Origin: Leadbetterella byssophila_A
Lineage (GTDB): Bacteria > Bacteroidota > Bacteroidia > Cytophagales > Spirosomataceae
Direction: 5' to 3'
Assembly (NCBI GenBank): GCA_040394735.1
Contig: JBEBRR010000001.1
Coordinates: forward strand, 1 to 64,000
Length of the DNA: 64,000 nt
In this document: positions 41,499 through 50,722 of the stretch, one piece after another
How the letters are laid out: each line of letters opens with the position of its first letter
Numbering within the stretch: the first letter of the stretch is position 1
Notes under the pieces: generated by a model
The model's input: only the letters and a program-made list of their open reading frames with translations
What the model was told of the DNA's origin: nothing
Database searches by the model: none
Translations under genes and position numbers: made by a program

Positions 41499-42572
41499 AT
41501 GCCAAAACCTCAGATCAGTAACCGTGCTATTAACCAGATCATGCTGATCGCCCTTATTGTTCTGGCCTGTTTGTTTATTTTTACGAATCTGTCTTATTAT
41601 CTCCCGGGGTTTCTGGGAGCGATTACCCTGTATATTCTTTTCAGGGACCGGTATTTCAGACTGACCGGGGAGAAGAAGTGGAACCGCGTTCTTACCAGCC
41701 TCCTGTTTATTTTCTTATCCATTGTTTTTATTGTTCTTCCGGTATGGGCCCTGATTGATTACCTGATCCCCCGGATATCTTCTTTTCTGAGTAATACGGA
41801 GGAAATTGTGGGCAAATTTAACGAGGTAAAGGAGTTCCTCCGGAATAAGCCCCTGCTGGAGCATGTGGATCTTTCTGATGAGGCACTCGTCCAGTTTTTG
41901 CAAAGCCTTACCAAATACCTGCCCGGCGTGCTCAATTCGGTGGCTGAGGTGCTGATCAACATGCTGGTAACATTTTTTGTGCTCTATTTCATGCTGGTGA
42001 ACGGCAAGCAGATGGAAGCTACCATTGAAGGCTTTTTCCCTTTCTCGAATAAAAGCCGGGATGAGCTCTGGACGGAGATCAATATGATGGTGAGAACCAA
42101 TGCTATCGGCATACCCATTCTGGGCGTTTGCCAGGGAATTGTAGCCATGGTCGGGTATTATATCTTCGGGGTACATAATGCCGTGCTGTGGGGTATTGTT
42201 ACGGGTGTGGCCACGGTGTTCCCGGTGTTGGGTACCATGGCGGTTTATTTGCCGATCTGTATCGTTGCCTTTGCCACCGGTAACCTGACGAATGCCGTAT
42301 GGCTTACCCTTTACTGTTTTTTCCTGGTGGGCGGAGTAGACAATGTGCTGCGGTTCACGATCCTGAAAACCCTGGGAAATGTGCACCCGCTGATTACGGT
42401 TTTCGGAGTGTTGTTCGGTCTGAATGTATTCGGAATGTTAGGCCTGATCTTCGGTCCGCTGATCATTTCTTCCATAGGAGTGCTGTTCAAAGTGTATCGT
42501 AACGAATACGGAAGCCGGAAGATCGTGCTGCTGGATTCGGAAGATAATCATCCGGAAGATAAAGAAATGTAA
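41499..42572 (+). CDS. AI-2E/PerM family transporter
   Basis: 357-residue membrane protein. The N-terminal helices (IMLIALIVLACLFIFTNLSYYL, VLTSLLFIFLSIVFIVLPVW) are followed by a soluble segment (about residues 85-150, LSNTEEIVGKFNEVKEFL) and the conserved GVCQGIVAMVGYYIFGV and GVATVFPVLGTMAVYLPI, then HPLITVFGVLFGLNVFGMLGLIFGP near the end. This is the AI-2 exporter/PerM layout; some members are ion antiporters, so the substrate is open. I start at the ATG at 41499 (MPKPQ) because the frame from 41397 adds 34 residues with no family match. The DUF5009 gene follows 10 bases later. Confidence 0.88.
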   Translation: MPKPQISNRAINQIMLIALIVLACLFIFTNLSYYLPGFLGAITLYILFRDRYFRLTGEKKWNRVLTSLLFIFLSIVFIVLPVWALIDYLIPRISSFLSNTEEIVGKFNEVKEFLRNKPLLEHVDLSDEALVQFLQSLTKYLPGVLNSVAEVLINMLVTFFVLYFMLVNGKQMEATIEGFFPFSNKSRDELWTEINMMVRTNAIGIPILGVCQGIVAMVGYYIFGVHNAVLWGIVTGVATVFPVLGTMAVYLPICIVAFATGNLTNAVWLTLYCFFLVGGVDNVLRFTILKTLGNVHPLITVFGVLFGLNVFGMLGLIFGPLIISSIGVLFKVYRNEYGSRKIVLLDSEDNHPEDKEM

Positions 42573-42582
42573 ACCCTGTTTT

Positions 42583-43731
42583 ATGAACCGTATAGCTGCC
42601 ATTGATGTGTTTCGCGCCATCACCATGTGCCTGATGATTTTTGTAAATGACCTCTGGACGTTGCATCATGTTCCGGAATGGTTGTTGCATACAGAAATGG
42701 AGGAGGACGGTATGGGCTTTTCTGACGTAATATTTCCTGTTTTTCTGGTTATTGTAGGGATGTCACTACCCTTTGCGATTGCTAACAGGCGAAGAAAGGG
42801 TGATACTACCTACGGCCTCCTGAAGCATATCGGAGAACGAACCCTGGCCTTGCTGGTGATGGGTTTTTTCCTGGTCAATTATGAATACCTGAAGCAGGAA
42901 TCTCTGCCCTTTTCCAAATCCTGGGCGGGAATTTACCTGGTCACCTGTTTTTTCCTGATCTGGAATAATTACCCGAAGGATTTTAAAGCGGCCAATTACC
43001 TGAAGGCTGCCGGTATAGCCGGGCTTTGTGGTTTTGTTTTCTGCTTTCCCGGAGGTGCAGGAGGCATGAAGCCCTATTGGTGGGGTATCCTGGGGCTGAT
43101 CGGCTGGAGTTACCTGTGGGCGTCGATGGCCTGTCTGTGGGCAGGTAATAACCTGCCGCGTCTTATTGGCATTACCCTGTTCTTCCTGGTATTCTGCATC
43201 CTGTCTTTTGCAGGCGGACTTACCCTCCTGGAGCCCGTTAAAAAATATGCCTGGCTGGTAGATAACGGAGCCCTGCCTTTTCTTTGTTTGCTGGGTGTTC
43301 TGGCATCGGTGTTTTACATTAATAAAACTTTCAGCCGATATGTTCCGGCGTTGATGATTATTGGTTCCGTACTTATCGGCTTAGGTTTTTTTCTAAGGCC
43401 TTACGGAGGGATCTCCAAAATTCTGGCTACTCCGGCCTGGATCTGCATTTGCGGCGGAATCGCCTACCTCTTCTATGCCCTCCTTTTCTGGCTTATCGAT
43501 ACAAAGGGTTTGAAACAGTGGAGTAATTTTCTGAGGCCTGCGGGTGTAGCCACATTAACCTGCTACCTGGTGCCTTATTACTGGTATGCGCTGCGTTCAC
43601 TGACGGGCATCCGTTTACCTGATACGCTGCTGGAATCACCGGTAGGACTGCTGATGTCGATGGGCGTATCACTGATCATTATTCAGGTAACGGGCGTCCT
43701 GATCAGATGGGGAATTCAACTCAGGGTTTAG
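42583..43731 (+). CDS. DUF5009 / heparan-alpha-glucosaminide acetyltransferase-like membrane protein
   Basis: 382-residue protein with about 10-11 transmembrane helices. IAAIDVFRAITMCLMIFVND at the N terminus is the mark of the HGSNAT/YeiB-related acyltransferases (sLDvfRGltm.lMi.VN), and FSDVIFPVFLVIVGMSLPFA is the second conserved stretch. Human HGSNAT moves acetyl across a membrane to glucosamine; bacterial DUF5009 members lack assigned substrates. The gene follows the AI-2E transporter by 10 bases, probably in the same transcript, and ends at a hairpin. Confidence 0.85.
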   Translation: MNRIAAIDVFRAITMCLMIFVNDLWTLHHVPEWLLHTEMEEDGMGFSDVIFPVFLVIVGMSLPFAIANRRRKGDTTYGLLKHIGERTLALLVMGFFLVNYEYLKQESLPFSKSWAGIYLVTCFFLIWNNYPKDFKAANYLKAAGIAGLCGFVFCFPGGAGGMKPYWWGILGLIGWSYLWASMACLWAGNNLPRLIGITLFFLVFCILSFAGGLTLLEPVKKYAWLVDNGALPFLCLLGVLASVFYINKTFSRYVPALMIIGSVLIGLGFFLRPYGGISKILATPAWICICGGIAYLFYALLFWLIDTKGLKQWSNFLRPAGVATLTCYLVPYYWYALRSLTGIRLPDTLLESPVGLLMSMGVSLIIIQVTGVLIRWGIQLRV

Positions 43732-43738
43732 TCGCAGG

Positions 43739-43775
43739 AAAAGGGGCTGTAACACCAGGTTAGGCAGCCCCTTTT
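43739..43775 (+). terminator. Intrinsic terminator after the DUF5009 gene
   Basis: Arms AAAAGGGGCTG (43739-43749) and CAGCCCCTTTT (43765-43775) form an 11-base perfect stem with a 15-base loop and a T-rich end. It lies between the convergent DUF5009 and sugar-isomerase-like genes and can act both ways. Confidence 0.82.
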
Positions 43776-43830
43776 CTGTTAGTATAGAGTATAGAGTAGT
43801 GAGCAGTCAAACGTCCATTGTCACTTTCCC

Positions 43831-44820
43831 TCACTTCAGGCCTGCAATTGCCTTTTCAAGAAGCGCCTTGGTGGCTTTAATGCCTTCATCTTCTGAAAGG
43901 TTACGGCCTTCGTATTCAATACCGATATTTCCTTTGAATCCGCTGTCTTTAACGATCTTCATGATGCGGGCATAGTCTTTGGTAGTTTCATTTCCTTCTG
44001 CATCAAAGTCGTTGGTTTTGGCAGACACCCCTTTGGCATAAGGCATCAGTTCTTCAATTCCTTTATAGAGATCGTATTCTTTCACACAGCCGTCAGGACC
44101 GCGTTCAATACAGAAATTCCCGAAGTCAGGCAGCGTGCCCACATTTTCCTTGTTTACGGCTTTCATCACCCCGGCCAGCCAGCTTCCGTCAGAGCTGTAT
44201 CCGCCATGGTTTTCCACCACAACATTGATGCCTTTTGAAGCGGCATACTCTCCCAGCCGGGTAAGTCCGTCAGCTGCATTTTGGGCTACTTCTTCTGCGG
44301 TACCCTGCCCGGCTGCGTTTACCCGGATGGTTTTTGCCCCGAGGTAGGCAGCAATGTCTACCCACGGATAATGATTTTCCACTGCCTGCATACGGGCAAC
44401 AGAGTCGGCATTCCCGAGATCTCCCAGGGCATCACACATGATGAGGCCCACAGTCACACCGGCATCATCACAACGTTTTTTGAAGTCTTCCCAATAGGCC
44501 ATGTCCCGTGCTTTTCCATAATAAAAAGTATTGACAAGCTCAATGGTATTAATGCCGTAGCTCTTGGCAATAGCAGGGAAGTCAATGGGCTTTAAGGTGC
44601 CCTGTAACAGGGAATCCGGGGCTTCTTTCAATAGTCTGCCGAACTCCTGCCAGTTGCCGTTCAGGGCATCGCCGAAAAAGCTGTTATGAAGTGACCACTG
44701 GGCAAGAGAAATGTTCCAGTCCGGTTCGGACTCATCCTCACTTTGTGTTTTACTGCACGCAGTTAAAAAGAGGCCTCCTGCGGCCAGGAGGGCAAGAATA
44801 CTGAGTGTTCTGATTTTCAT
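43831..44820 (-). CDS. Sugar phosphate isomerase/epimerase-like lipoprotein (xylose isomerase-like TIM barrel)
   Basis: 329-residue protein with a lipoprotein leader ending LFLTAC (Cys22), so anchored outside the cytoplasm. The body is an AP-endonuclease-2/xylose-isomerase-like TIM barrel: WNISLAQWSLHNSFFG, NTIELVNTFYYG, INVVVENHGG (metal-ligand Glu), GTLPDFGNFCI (Asp) and GNIGIEYEG (Glu). Exported members of this family are common in Bacteroidota and tend to act on modified or oxidised sugars. No carbohydrate operon adjoins it, so the substrate is unknown. Confidence 0.85.
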   Translation of the reverse strand: MKIRTLSILALLAAGGLFLTACSKTQSEDESEPDWNISLAQWSLHNSFFGDALNGNWQEFGRLLKEAPDSLLQGTLKPIDFPAIAKSYGINTIELVNTFYYGKARDMAYWEDFKKRCDDAGVTVGLIMCDALGDLGNADSVARMQAVENHYPWVDIAAYLGAKTIRVNAAGQGTAEEVAQNAADGLTRLGEYAASKGINVVVENHGGYSSDGSWLAGVMKAVNKENVGTLPDFGNFCIERGPDGCVKEYDLYKGIEELMPYAKGVSAKTNDFDAEGNETTKDYARIMKIVKDSGFKGNIGIEYEGRNLSEDEGIKATKALLEKAIAGLK

Positions 44821-44991
44821 AGGTAAGTATTACTTAAGGTTAAGAAAACCCAAACCTACTAAATTAATGTACTTTTAAGAAGTAAAACGGTTTGTTTTAT
44901 TTGGTAAATACTGCTGAACGGGGGCAGAAAAGGGAAATTAATTTTAAAGATACCTTGTTCTAATGAATAACGGACTTTAACCCTCACATGA

Positions 44992-46761
44992 ATGACGGAG
45001 TATTATGATTCTTTAGCAGACAGGTATTCGTCTGAAAGCACACTTCTGAAGCAACAATACAATCGCTACAGCTTTTTCAGGCTGGTACTGGCAGCAGCCA
45101 TCATTTTCAGCATTTACTCCTCAATGGTTTCCGGTAATTGGATATACGGGGGAACCTCCGTGATCATGGGGGTACTTTTTGTGCTTTGTGTAAAAAAGCA
45201 CCGGTCTATCCTGTGGCGGAAAAGTATAGCTGAACATCTCAGCAATATCAACCGGGATGAGGCCGCTTTTCTGGCCCGTGAAAAGAATCCGTTTAACGAT
45301 GGCGTACGCTATACGGACAGCACTCATTTTTATACGTTCGACCTGGATATTTTCGGCAAGAATTCCCTTTTTCAGAACCTTAACCGGACCACCACCTATA
45401 TAGGCGAAGCAAAGCTTGCCGGAAGCCTGAAGCGCCCGTTCCCGCCCGCAGAGGTTGCTGCCCGCCAGGAGGCCGTCAAAGAGCTTGGCGCCGACCCGGA
45501 ATGGAGACAAAATACAGCTGCCCTGGGAAAAATGATGAAGGACAATGAAACAGAATACAGGAAGCTGCTGGCCTGGTCGGAAAACAGGGCCAATGTGCTT
45601 CCGAAAGCAGCGGTGATCCTGAGTTTTCTGTTACCCGCCCTGTTTATATCGGCTATTACCGGCTATGTAACGGGAGGAATTACCTGGAAATGGATCGTTG
45701 TAGCCTTTGTCGTGAATCTTGCATTTACAGGCACCCAGCTGGCCAAAATTAAAAGTGAGCTGATCGACTCCAGGAATGTAGCAGAAATTATCCGGCATTA
45801 CGGATTGATCCTGGCCGGAATTGAAACGGCATCTTTCCGGTCTGAAAAGCTGGCGGTGCTCCGGGAGAAACTGGGAAAAAAGGGGCAGAGTGCCAGCGTA
45901 AAGCTTGAGAGTCTCTCCAAATTATTCCTGAAGATCCAGGGAATTAACTTTGATCTGGGGGCGCTCGTGCTTAACGGAACGCTGACCTACCATGTGCATG
46001 CGTTGCGTTCTCTTCTGCAATGGAAGCAGGAACATGCTCCACAGCTGTACCGGTGGCTGGAGGTAATGGGTGAAATGGAAGAACTGAGCAGTTATGCCAA
46101 TTTTGCGTTTAATAACCCGGCTTATGCCTGGCCGGCGCTGATCTCCGAACCGGAAATAGGCTTTGAGGAGCTGAGCCATCCCCTGATTGCCGAGCACGCA
46201 CGGGTAAGTAACAGTATCCGCCTTACACCGCAGAATTTTATGATCCTTACGGGCTCAAATATGTCGGGAAAAAGTACCTTTCTCCGGGCATTAGGGGTGA
46301 ATATGGTGCTGGCAGGCGCCGGAGCACCGGTATGTGCCCGGTATGCGCGTATTCATTTATTGCCGGTACTGGTATCTATGCGGCAGTCTGACTCCCTGAG
46401 CAGCGGGGAATCCTACTTCTTTGCAGAGGTAAAGAGGCTGAAAGCGATTATGGATCACCTGGATCAGCAGCCCTGCCTGGTGCTGCTGGATGAGATTCTG
46501 AGAGGAACCAATTCAGACGATAAACAGGCGGGGACCATAGGCGTTATCAGGCGGATAATCTCCCGGTCTGCCTTGGGCGGTATAGCCACCCATGATCTGG
46601 CAGTGTGCCGGCTGGCAGAAGAATATCCCGACAGGCTGCAGAATAAAAACTTTGAAGTAGAGATCATCAACGGTGAGCTGGCCTTTGACTATAAACTCCG
46701 TGACGGTGTATGCCGCAACAAGAGCGCTACCTTCCTGATGAAGAAAATGGATATCATTTGA
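44992..46761 (+). CDS. Membrane-anchored MutS-family ATPase
   Basis: 589-residue protein that keeps the MutS core and ATPase but lacks the mismatch-recognition and connector domains. Two N-terminal hydrophobic helices (about residues 28-67) and two more near 205-245 (LPKAAVILSFLLPALFISAI, WIVVAFVVNLAFTGTQL) indicate a membrane protein. The ATPase has Walker A TGSNMSGKSTFLR (near 420), SLSSGESYFFAE as signature, Walker B LVLLDEILRGTNS and the H-loop GIATHD. Its role is not mismatch repair in any obvious way. The C terminus overlaps the end of the convergent membrane-protein gene by eight bases. Confidence 0.88.
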   Translation: MTEYYDSLADRYSSESTLLKQQYNRYSFFRLVLAAAIIFSIYSSMVSGNWIYGGTSVIMGVLFVLCVKKHRSILWRKSIAEHLSNINRDEAAFLAREKNPFNDGVRYTDSTHFYTFDLDIFGKNSLFQNLNRTTTYIGEAKLAGSLKRPFPPAEVAARQEAVKELGADPEWRQNTAALGKMMKDNETEYRKLLAWSENRANVLPKAAVILSFLLPALFISAITGYVTGGITWKWIVVAFVVNLAFTGTQLAKIKSELIDSRNVAEIIRHYGLILAGIETASFRSEKLAVLREKLGKKGQSASVKLESLSKLFLKIQGINFDLGALVLNGTLTYHVHALRSLLQWKQEHAPQLYRWLEVMGEMEELSSYANFAFNNPAYAWPALISEPEIGFEELSHPLIAEHARVSNSIRLTPQNFMILTGSNMSGKSTFLRALGVNMVLAGAGAPVCARYARIHLLPVLVSMRQSDSLSSGESYFFAEVKRLKAIMDHLDQQPCLVLLDEILRGTNSDDKQAGTIGVIRRIISRSALGGIATHDLAVCRLAEEYPDRLQNKNFEVEIINGELAFDYKLRDGVCRNKSATFLMKKMDII

Positions 46762-47362
46762 ATAATTTACCGACATTCAGCCGGACAGGTTGTCTTTCGA
46801 TAAATTTCAGATTGCTTACAGGCGATATTTTTACGGACGGGCTTTCGCTGGTGATATAAAACAGGTAAGAAGTGTTTACTCCTACTATTTTTGCCACAGT
46901 GGAATCGGAGGAGCTGAAAACTACCTTGTCATTGTAAATAATCTTTCCGCTTTTGATCCTGGAAGCGGTCTTAGCTCCGAAGCCGATGTCCAGGCCCACA
47001 TAAAAGCTAAAAAGAAATACCGAAAAGAACACTACCAGCAGGTCAAGGCTCTTGCTTTCATTTCCGGGCTTTATTCTCAGCAAGTGTTTCAGTCTGGCCC
47101 TCTTTTCAGGCGTATTGGCACTGTTCAGGATGCTAAGCACTGTGATGACCAGGAAAATAAGGCTGCCTACCAGGAAGAAATTGGAGGTAATTTTGGAAAT
47201 GGGGCTGAGCAGGACATCGGTTATACTGGAATAATTCAGAATATTGATCCCCAGCTGACTGTAATAGAGCGCTTCTCCGAGAATGCCGAGAATTACAATG
47301 TACAGGTAACCTAACGTAAGTAAGCCCTGAATTCCCTGGGAATGATAAAGCCTTTTGATCAT
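46754..47362 (-). CDS. Small membrane protein of unknown function
   Basis: 202-residue protein with about three hydrophobic helices (LLTLGYLYIVILGILGEALY, NFFLVGSLIFLVITVLSIL, LLVVFFSVFLFSFYVGLDI). A C-terminal soluble domain of about 70 residues (SGKIIYNDKVVFSSSDSTVA, TSYLFYITSESPSV) follows. I do not recognise a family. The convergent end overlaps the MutS-like gene by eight bases. A terminator for the RND operon lies just upstream of its start, so it has its own promoter. Confidence 0.65.
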   Translation of the reverse strand: MIKRLYHSQGIQGLLTLGYLYIVILGILGEALYYSQLGINILNYSSITDVLLSPISKITSNFFLVGSLIFLVITVLSILNSANTPEKRARLKHLLRIKPGNESKSLDLLVVFFSVFLFSFYVGLDIGFGAKTASRIKSGKIIYNDKVVFSSSDSTVAKIVGVNTSYLFYITSESPSVKISPVSNLKFIERQPVRLNVGKLFK

Positions 47363-47390
47363 GATGAAGTAGTTTGGGTCGCAAAAATAA

Positions 47391-47427
47391 AGAAAAAAAC
47401 CGCCCTTTTACAGGCGGTTTCTTTCTT
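47391..47427 (-). terminator. Intrinsic terminator of the RND efflux operon
   Basis: AAACCGCC (47397-47404) and GGCGGTTT (47413-47420) form an 8-base stem, extended to 14 bases with one mismatch by flanking A/T runs. On the minus strand it ends in a T-run, closing the operon that finishes at 47440. Confidence 0.82.
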
Positions 47428-47439
47428 TAGAGGGCATTT

Positions 47440-50400
47440 TTAATATTCTTTTACGTCTTTATGCTCGTAAGCCTCTGTCAGCAGCTGATCTACAGGTAGT
47501 TCCGGCTTGTTGAGCCCCAGCCGGTTCAGTATACTGTCAAACAGCTGGTAAACCACCGGAACCACAATGAGCGTCAGGAACAGCGAACTGATCAGACCAC
47601 CGATAATTACCCAGGCCAGGCCGTTTTTAGACTCCGAACCGCTACCGGATGCCATCGCGATAGGCAACATACCGAATACCATGGCAATGGTGGTCATCAG
47701 GATCGGGCGGAGACGGGCGTGGTTGGCGAGGATCAGCGCCTCCCGCGTGGTTTTTCCTTCCGCCCTCAGCTGGTTGGTGAAGTCGACCAGGATGATGGCG
47801 TTTTTCGCTACCAGACCGATCAGCATGATCATACCCAGCATGGTAAAGATGTTCAGGGTATTATTCGTCAGCGCCAGGGCAAGCAAGGCCCCGATTACGG
47901 CAAGCGGGATGGAGAACAATACCACAAACGGGTGGATAAAGCTGTTATACAGCGCTACCATAATGAAGTACACCAGGAGAATAGACATGATGAGGGCAAT
48001 TCCGAGAGTACCGAAACCTTCCGACTGCATCTCCATATCACCGCTCCATACATAATTTACGCCACCGGGCTTCGGAATGGAATCCAGCTTGGGCTGCCAA
48101 CCGGCCACCACCACCGATGCAGGAACCCCCACGGCCTGTGACTGAACCTTGATAGCTGTACTCTTGTCTCTTCTTTCCAGCTGGCTGGGACCTGAGCTTT
48201 CACTTACCGTAGCAAACTGGGAAAGACGGATCAGCTCGCCTCTTTTATTGGTAAAGAGCGTATTATTTACGTTATCTACGTTTTTACGGTCATAATCATC
48301 AAACCGTATGTTGATGTCATATTCGTACTGACCCTGACGGAACTTACCGTTGGTGTTTCCGTTAAACGCGGTCTGCATGGTAGCCCCTACAGTAGAAAGA
48401 TCCAGTCCGAGGGCGGCCATTTTATCGCGGTCTACCTCTACGGAAATTTCGGGGTTACCGCTCTCTGCCGATAATTTGGCTTCTACGGCACCCGGTATTT
48501 TCTTGAGCTCATCCAGCGCTTTTTCTGCATAGGCGGTAACGCTGTCGCGGTCAGAACCCACTACCACCAGCTCAATAGGAGCCTGGTCTGCGGTACCGAT
48601 AAAGCTCACCGGAAGGGTCTTGATCTTGGCACCTACCAGTATTTTCTGAAGCTCCTGCTTGGTTTTGGCGGCATATACGTCGGTCGCATCAGCACGTTTT
48701 TCCTTATCTACCAGTTTTACCATGATCTCCGCTTTATAAGCAGGGGCCAGGGTGGCCACCATACCGTCGCTCGACTGTCCCACTGAAGTGATCAGGGAAG
48801 TAACTTCCGGTTTTTTACTCAGGAAATCTTCTGCCTGCTGGGTCAGCTGGTTGGTTTGCTCGATAGCCGCATCTTTAGGAAGCTCTATCTGAACAAAGAA
48901 CTCACCCCGGTCAGAGGAAGGGAAGAATTCACCGTTAATGAAGCCGGCACCTACCAGGATGAACGAGGAGAAGAACATAAGCACTACCACTACCAGCGTA
49001 ATCAGCTTATGGCCCAGACACCACTCCAGGATGCTGGTGATCCAGCGGGTGAACCGGTTCAGCTGCTCTTCAAACCAGAGAATAAAGCGGCTGAAAAAGT
49101 TGCTGCCGGTGATGTGCTCCAGCTTACCGAAACGGGAGGTCAGCAGGGGAACAATGGTGAAAGAGGTCAGTAATGAAAGCAATACGGAAATTACCACCAC
49201 CAGACAGAATTCGCGGAGGATATCAGAAACCATACCGGTTGACAAGGCAATAGGCAGGAACACCACCACAATTACCAGTGTAATGGAAACCACGGTAAAC
49301 CCGATCTCCTTGGCTCCGTCAAAGGCAGCCCTCACCCGGTTTTTACCCATTTCCATGTGGCGGTAGATATTTTCGATTACCACAATGGCGTCATCCACCA
49401 GGATACCCACCACCAGGGAAAGGCCCAGCAGAGACATCATGTTCAGTGAAAAGCCCATCAGGTTCATCCCGATAAAGGTAGCGATCAGCGAGACCGGAAT
49501 AGCCACCATTACAATGAGGGAGTTCCGGATACTGTGCAGGAAGAAAAGCATGATCACTGCCACCAGTATAATGGCCAGGAAAAGGTCAAACACCACTGCA
49601 TTGGCCGATTTCAGCGTATAGTCGGAAGTGTCATTGGCCACTTCGATCTTCAGCCCTTCGCGTTCGTATTGTTTTTCCACCCGGGAAAGGATTTCCTTGG
49701 TGGCCTTACTTACTTCCACGGCATTGGCATCCGATTGCTTAAGCACCTGGAGGGATATGGCGCTTTTGCGGTTCACCCGTGAGATCTTTTCCACGTCTTT
49801 CTGGGAATCCTGAACATCGGCAATGTCTCTTAAGCGGATCTGGGCGCCTGTGGGGCCATCTGCAATAACCAGGTTGCGGAGCTCTTCCACATTTTTGTAT
49901 TTCCCGGATAAACGCACCAGGATATCCTGGTTATCCGATTTGATGCTACCGGTAGGGAAGTCCAGGTTAGATCCCAAAATAGCCTGCTGCACCTGCAAAA
50001 TAGAAAGGTTGTAACCTTCCAGTTTCGTGGCGTCAATGTTTACCTGGATCTCTCTTTCCTGTCCGCCGATGAGGTTTACCTGGGCTACACCCGGTACCCG
50101 GGATAAAATAGGCTGAATCTGCTTGTCAATCAGGTCATAAAAAGCCGCATCATCCAGCTCTGCCGTGGCAGAAAGGGTAAGTATGGGAAGGTCATCAAAA
50201 GAGAATTTGTTCAGGGACGGCGCCTCGGCGTCATCAGGCAGCTGAGACAGCATGGCGTTGATCTTCCTCTGGGCATCATTCAGTGCCAGGTCTACATTAG
50301 CGCCGGGCCTCAGTTCAATGATCACCAGTGATAAGCTTTCATACGAGGTGGCGTCCAGCTTCTTGATATTTTCAAGAGATGCCACGGCATCCTCAATTTT

Positions 50401-50595
50401 TTTGGTGACGGTGTTTTCCACCTCACCCGGTGATGCCCCCGGATATACCGTGGCAATAGATACTACGCCCGGCGAGAATTTAGGCAAAAGCTCATAATTC
50501 AGGCTGAAGTAGCTCAGGATACCGAATAAAGTCAGCGCTGTGAAGACCACGATCACAATAGACGGTCTCCGGATAGATATATCGGCTATTTTCAT
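47440..50595 (-). CDS. RND efflux pump permease (AcrB/HAE1 type)
   Basis: 1051-residue inner-membrane drug:proton antiporter. Twelve transmembrane helices in two halves, each with large periplasmic loops, are seen. Motifs include the N-terminal ISIRRPSIVIVVFTALTLFG, GLSLVVGILVDDAIVVIENI (the Asp pair of the proton relay in helix 4) and GMIMLIGLVAKNAIILVDF in the second half. It is the last gene of a tolC-adaptor-pump operon and would expel drugs, bile salts or toxic metabolites. A 127-base gap with an inverted repeat separates it from the adaptor gene. The pump is of the HAE-1 group. Confidence 0.94.
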   Translation of the reverse strand: MKIADISIRRPSIVIVVFTALTLFGILSYFSLNYELLPKFSPGVVSIATVYPGASPGEVENTVTKKIEDAVASLENIKKLDATSYESLSLVIIELRPGANVDLALNDAQRKINAMLSQLPDDAEAPSLNKFSFDDLPILTLSATAELDDAAFYDLIDKQIQPILSRVPGVAQVNLIGGQEREIQVNIDATKLEGYNLSILQVQQAILGSNLDFPTGSIKSDNQDILVRLSGKYKNVEELRNLVIADGPTGAQIRLRDIADVQDSQKDVEKISRVNRKSAISLQVLKQSDANAVEVSKATKEILSRVEKQYEREGLKIEVANDTSDYTLKSANAVVFDLFLAIILVAVIMLFFLHSIRNSLIVMVAIPVSLIATFIGMNLMGFSLNMMSLLGLSLVVGILVDDAIVVIENIYRHMEMGKNRVRAAFDGAKEIGFTVVSITLVIVVVFLPIALSTGMVSDILREFCLVVVISVLLSLLTSFTIVPLLTSRFGKLEHITGSNFFSRFILWFEEQLNRFTRWITSILEWCLGHKLITLVVVVLMFFSSFILVGAGFINGEFFPSSDRGEFFVQIELPKDAAIEQTNQLTQQAEDFLSKKPEVTSLITSVGQSSDGMVATLAPAYKAEIMVKLVDKEKRADATDVYAAKTKQELQKILVGAKIKTLPVSFIGTADQAPIELVVVGSDRDSVTAYAEKALDELKKIPGAVEAKLSAESGNPEISVEVDRDKMAALGLDLSTVGATMQTAFNGNTNGKFRQGQYEYDINIRFDDYDRKNVDNVNNTLFTNKRGELIRLSQFATVSESSGPSQLERRDKSTAIKVQSQAVGVPASVVVAGWQPKLDSIPKPGGVNYVWSGDMEMQSEGFGTLGIALIMSILLVYFIMVALYNSFIHPFVVLFSIPLAVIGALLALALTNNTLNIFTMLGMIMLIGLVAKNAIILVDFTNQLRAEGKTTREALILANHARLRPILMTTIAMVFGMLPIAMASGSGSESKNGLAWVIIGGLISSLFLTLIVVPVVYQLFDSILNRLGLNKPELPVDQLLTEAYEHKDVKEY

Positions 50596-50630
50596 ATATA
50601 TATTTTTTTAAGCTATTAGATATTAGCTAT

Positions 50631-50709
50631 TAGAAGTTAGATATTCGCCATCAGATTTATTTATTACAGGCGGTAAGCCGGTCTTTACGCACCTGACGGC
50701 TAACTTCTA
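50631..50709. repeat. Imperfect inverted repeat between adaptor and pump genes
   Basis: TAGAAGTTAG (50631-50640) and CTAACTTCTA (50700-50709) are perfect 10-base arms enclosing a 59-base loop; GCCATCAGA and CCTGACGGC within also pair partly. It may serve as an RNA-processing site between genes of the operon or be a remnant of a repeat. Confidence 0.45.
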
Positions 50710-50722
50710 AAGGCTAAATTCT

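Noticed and set aside
46790..47314. 174-codon plus-strand frame opposite the small membrane-protein gene
   Set aside because: It is antisense to a frame with clear hydrophobic helices and has no recognisable motif; high codon bias on the other strand explains it.
50596..50722. AT-rich repeated TATTAG/CTATTAG strings between adaptor and pump genes considered as a tandem-repeat or CRISPR element
   Set aside because: Copies are too short and irregular; only an imperfect inverted repeat could be supported.
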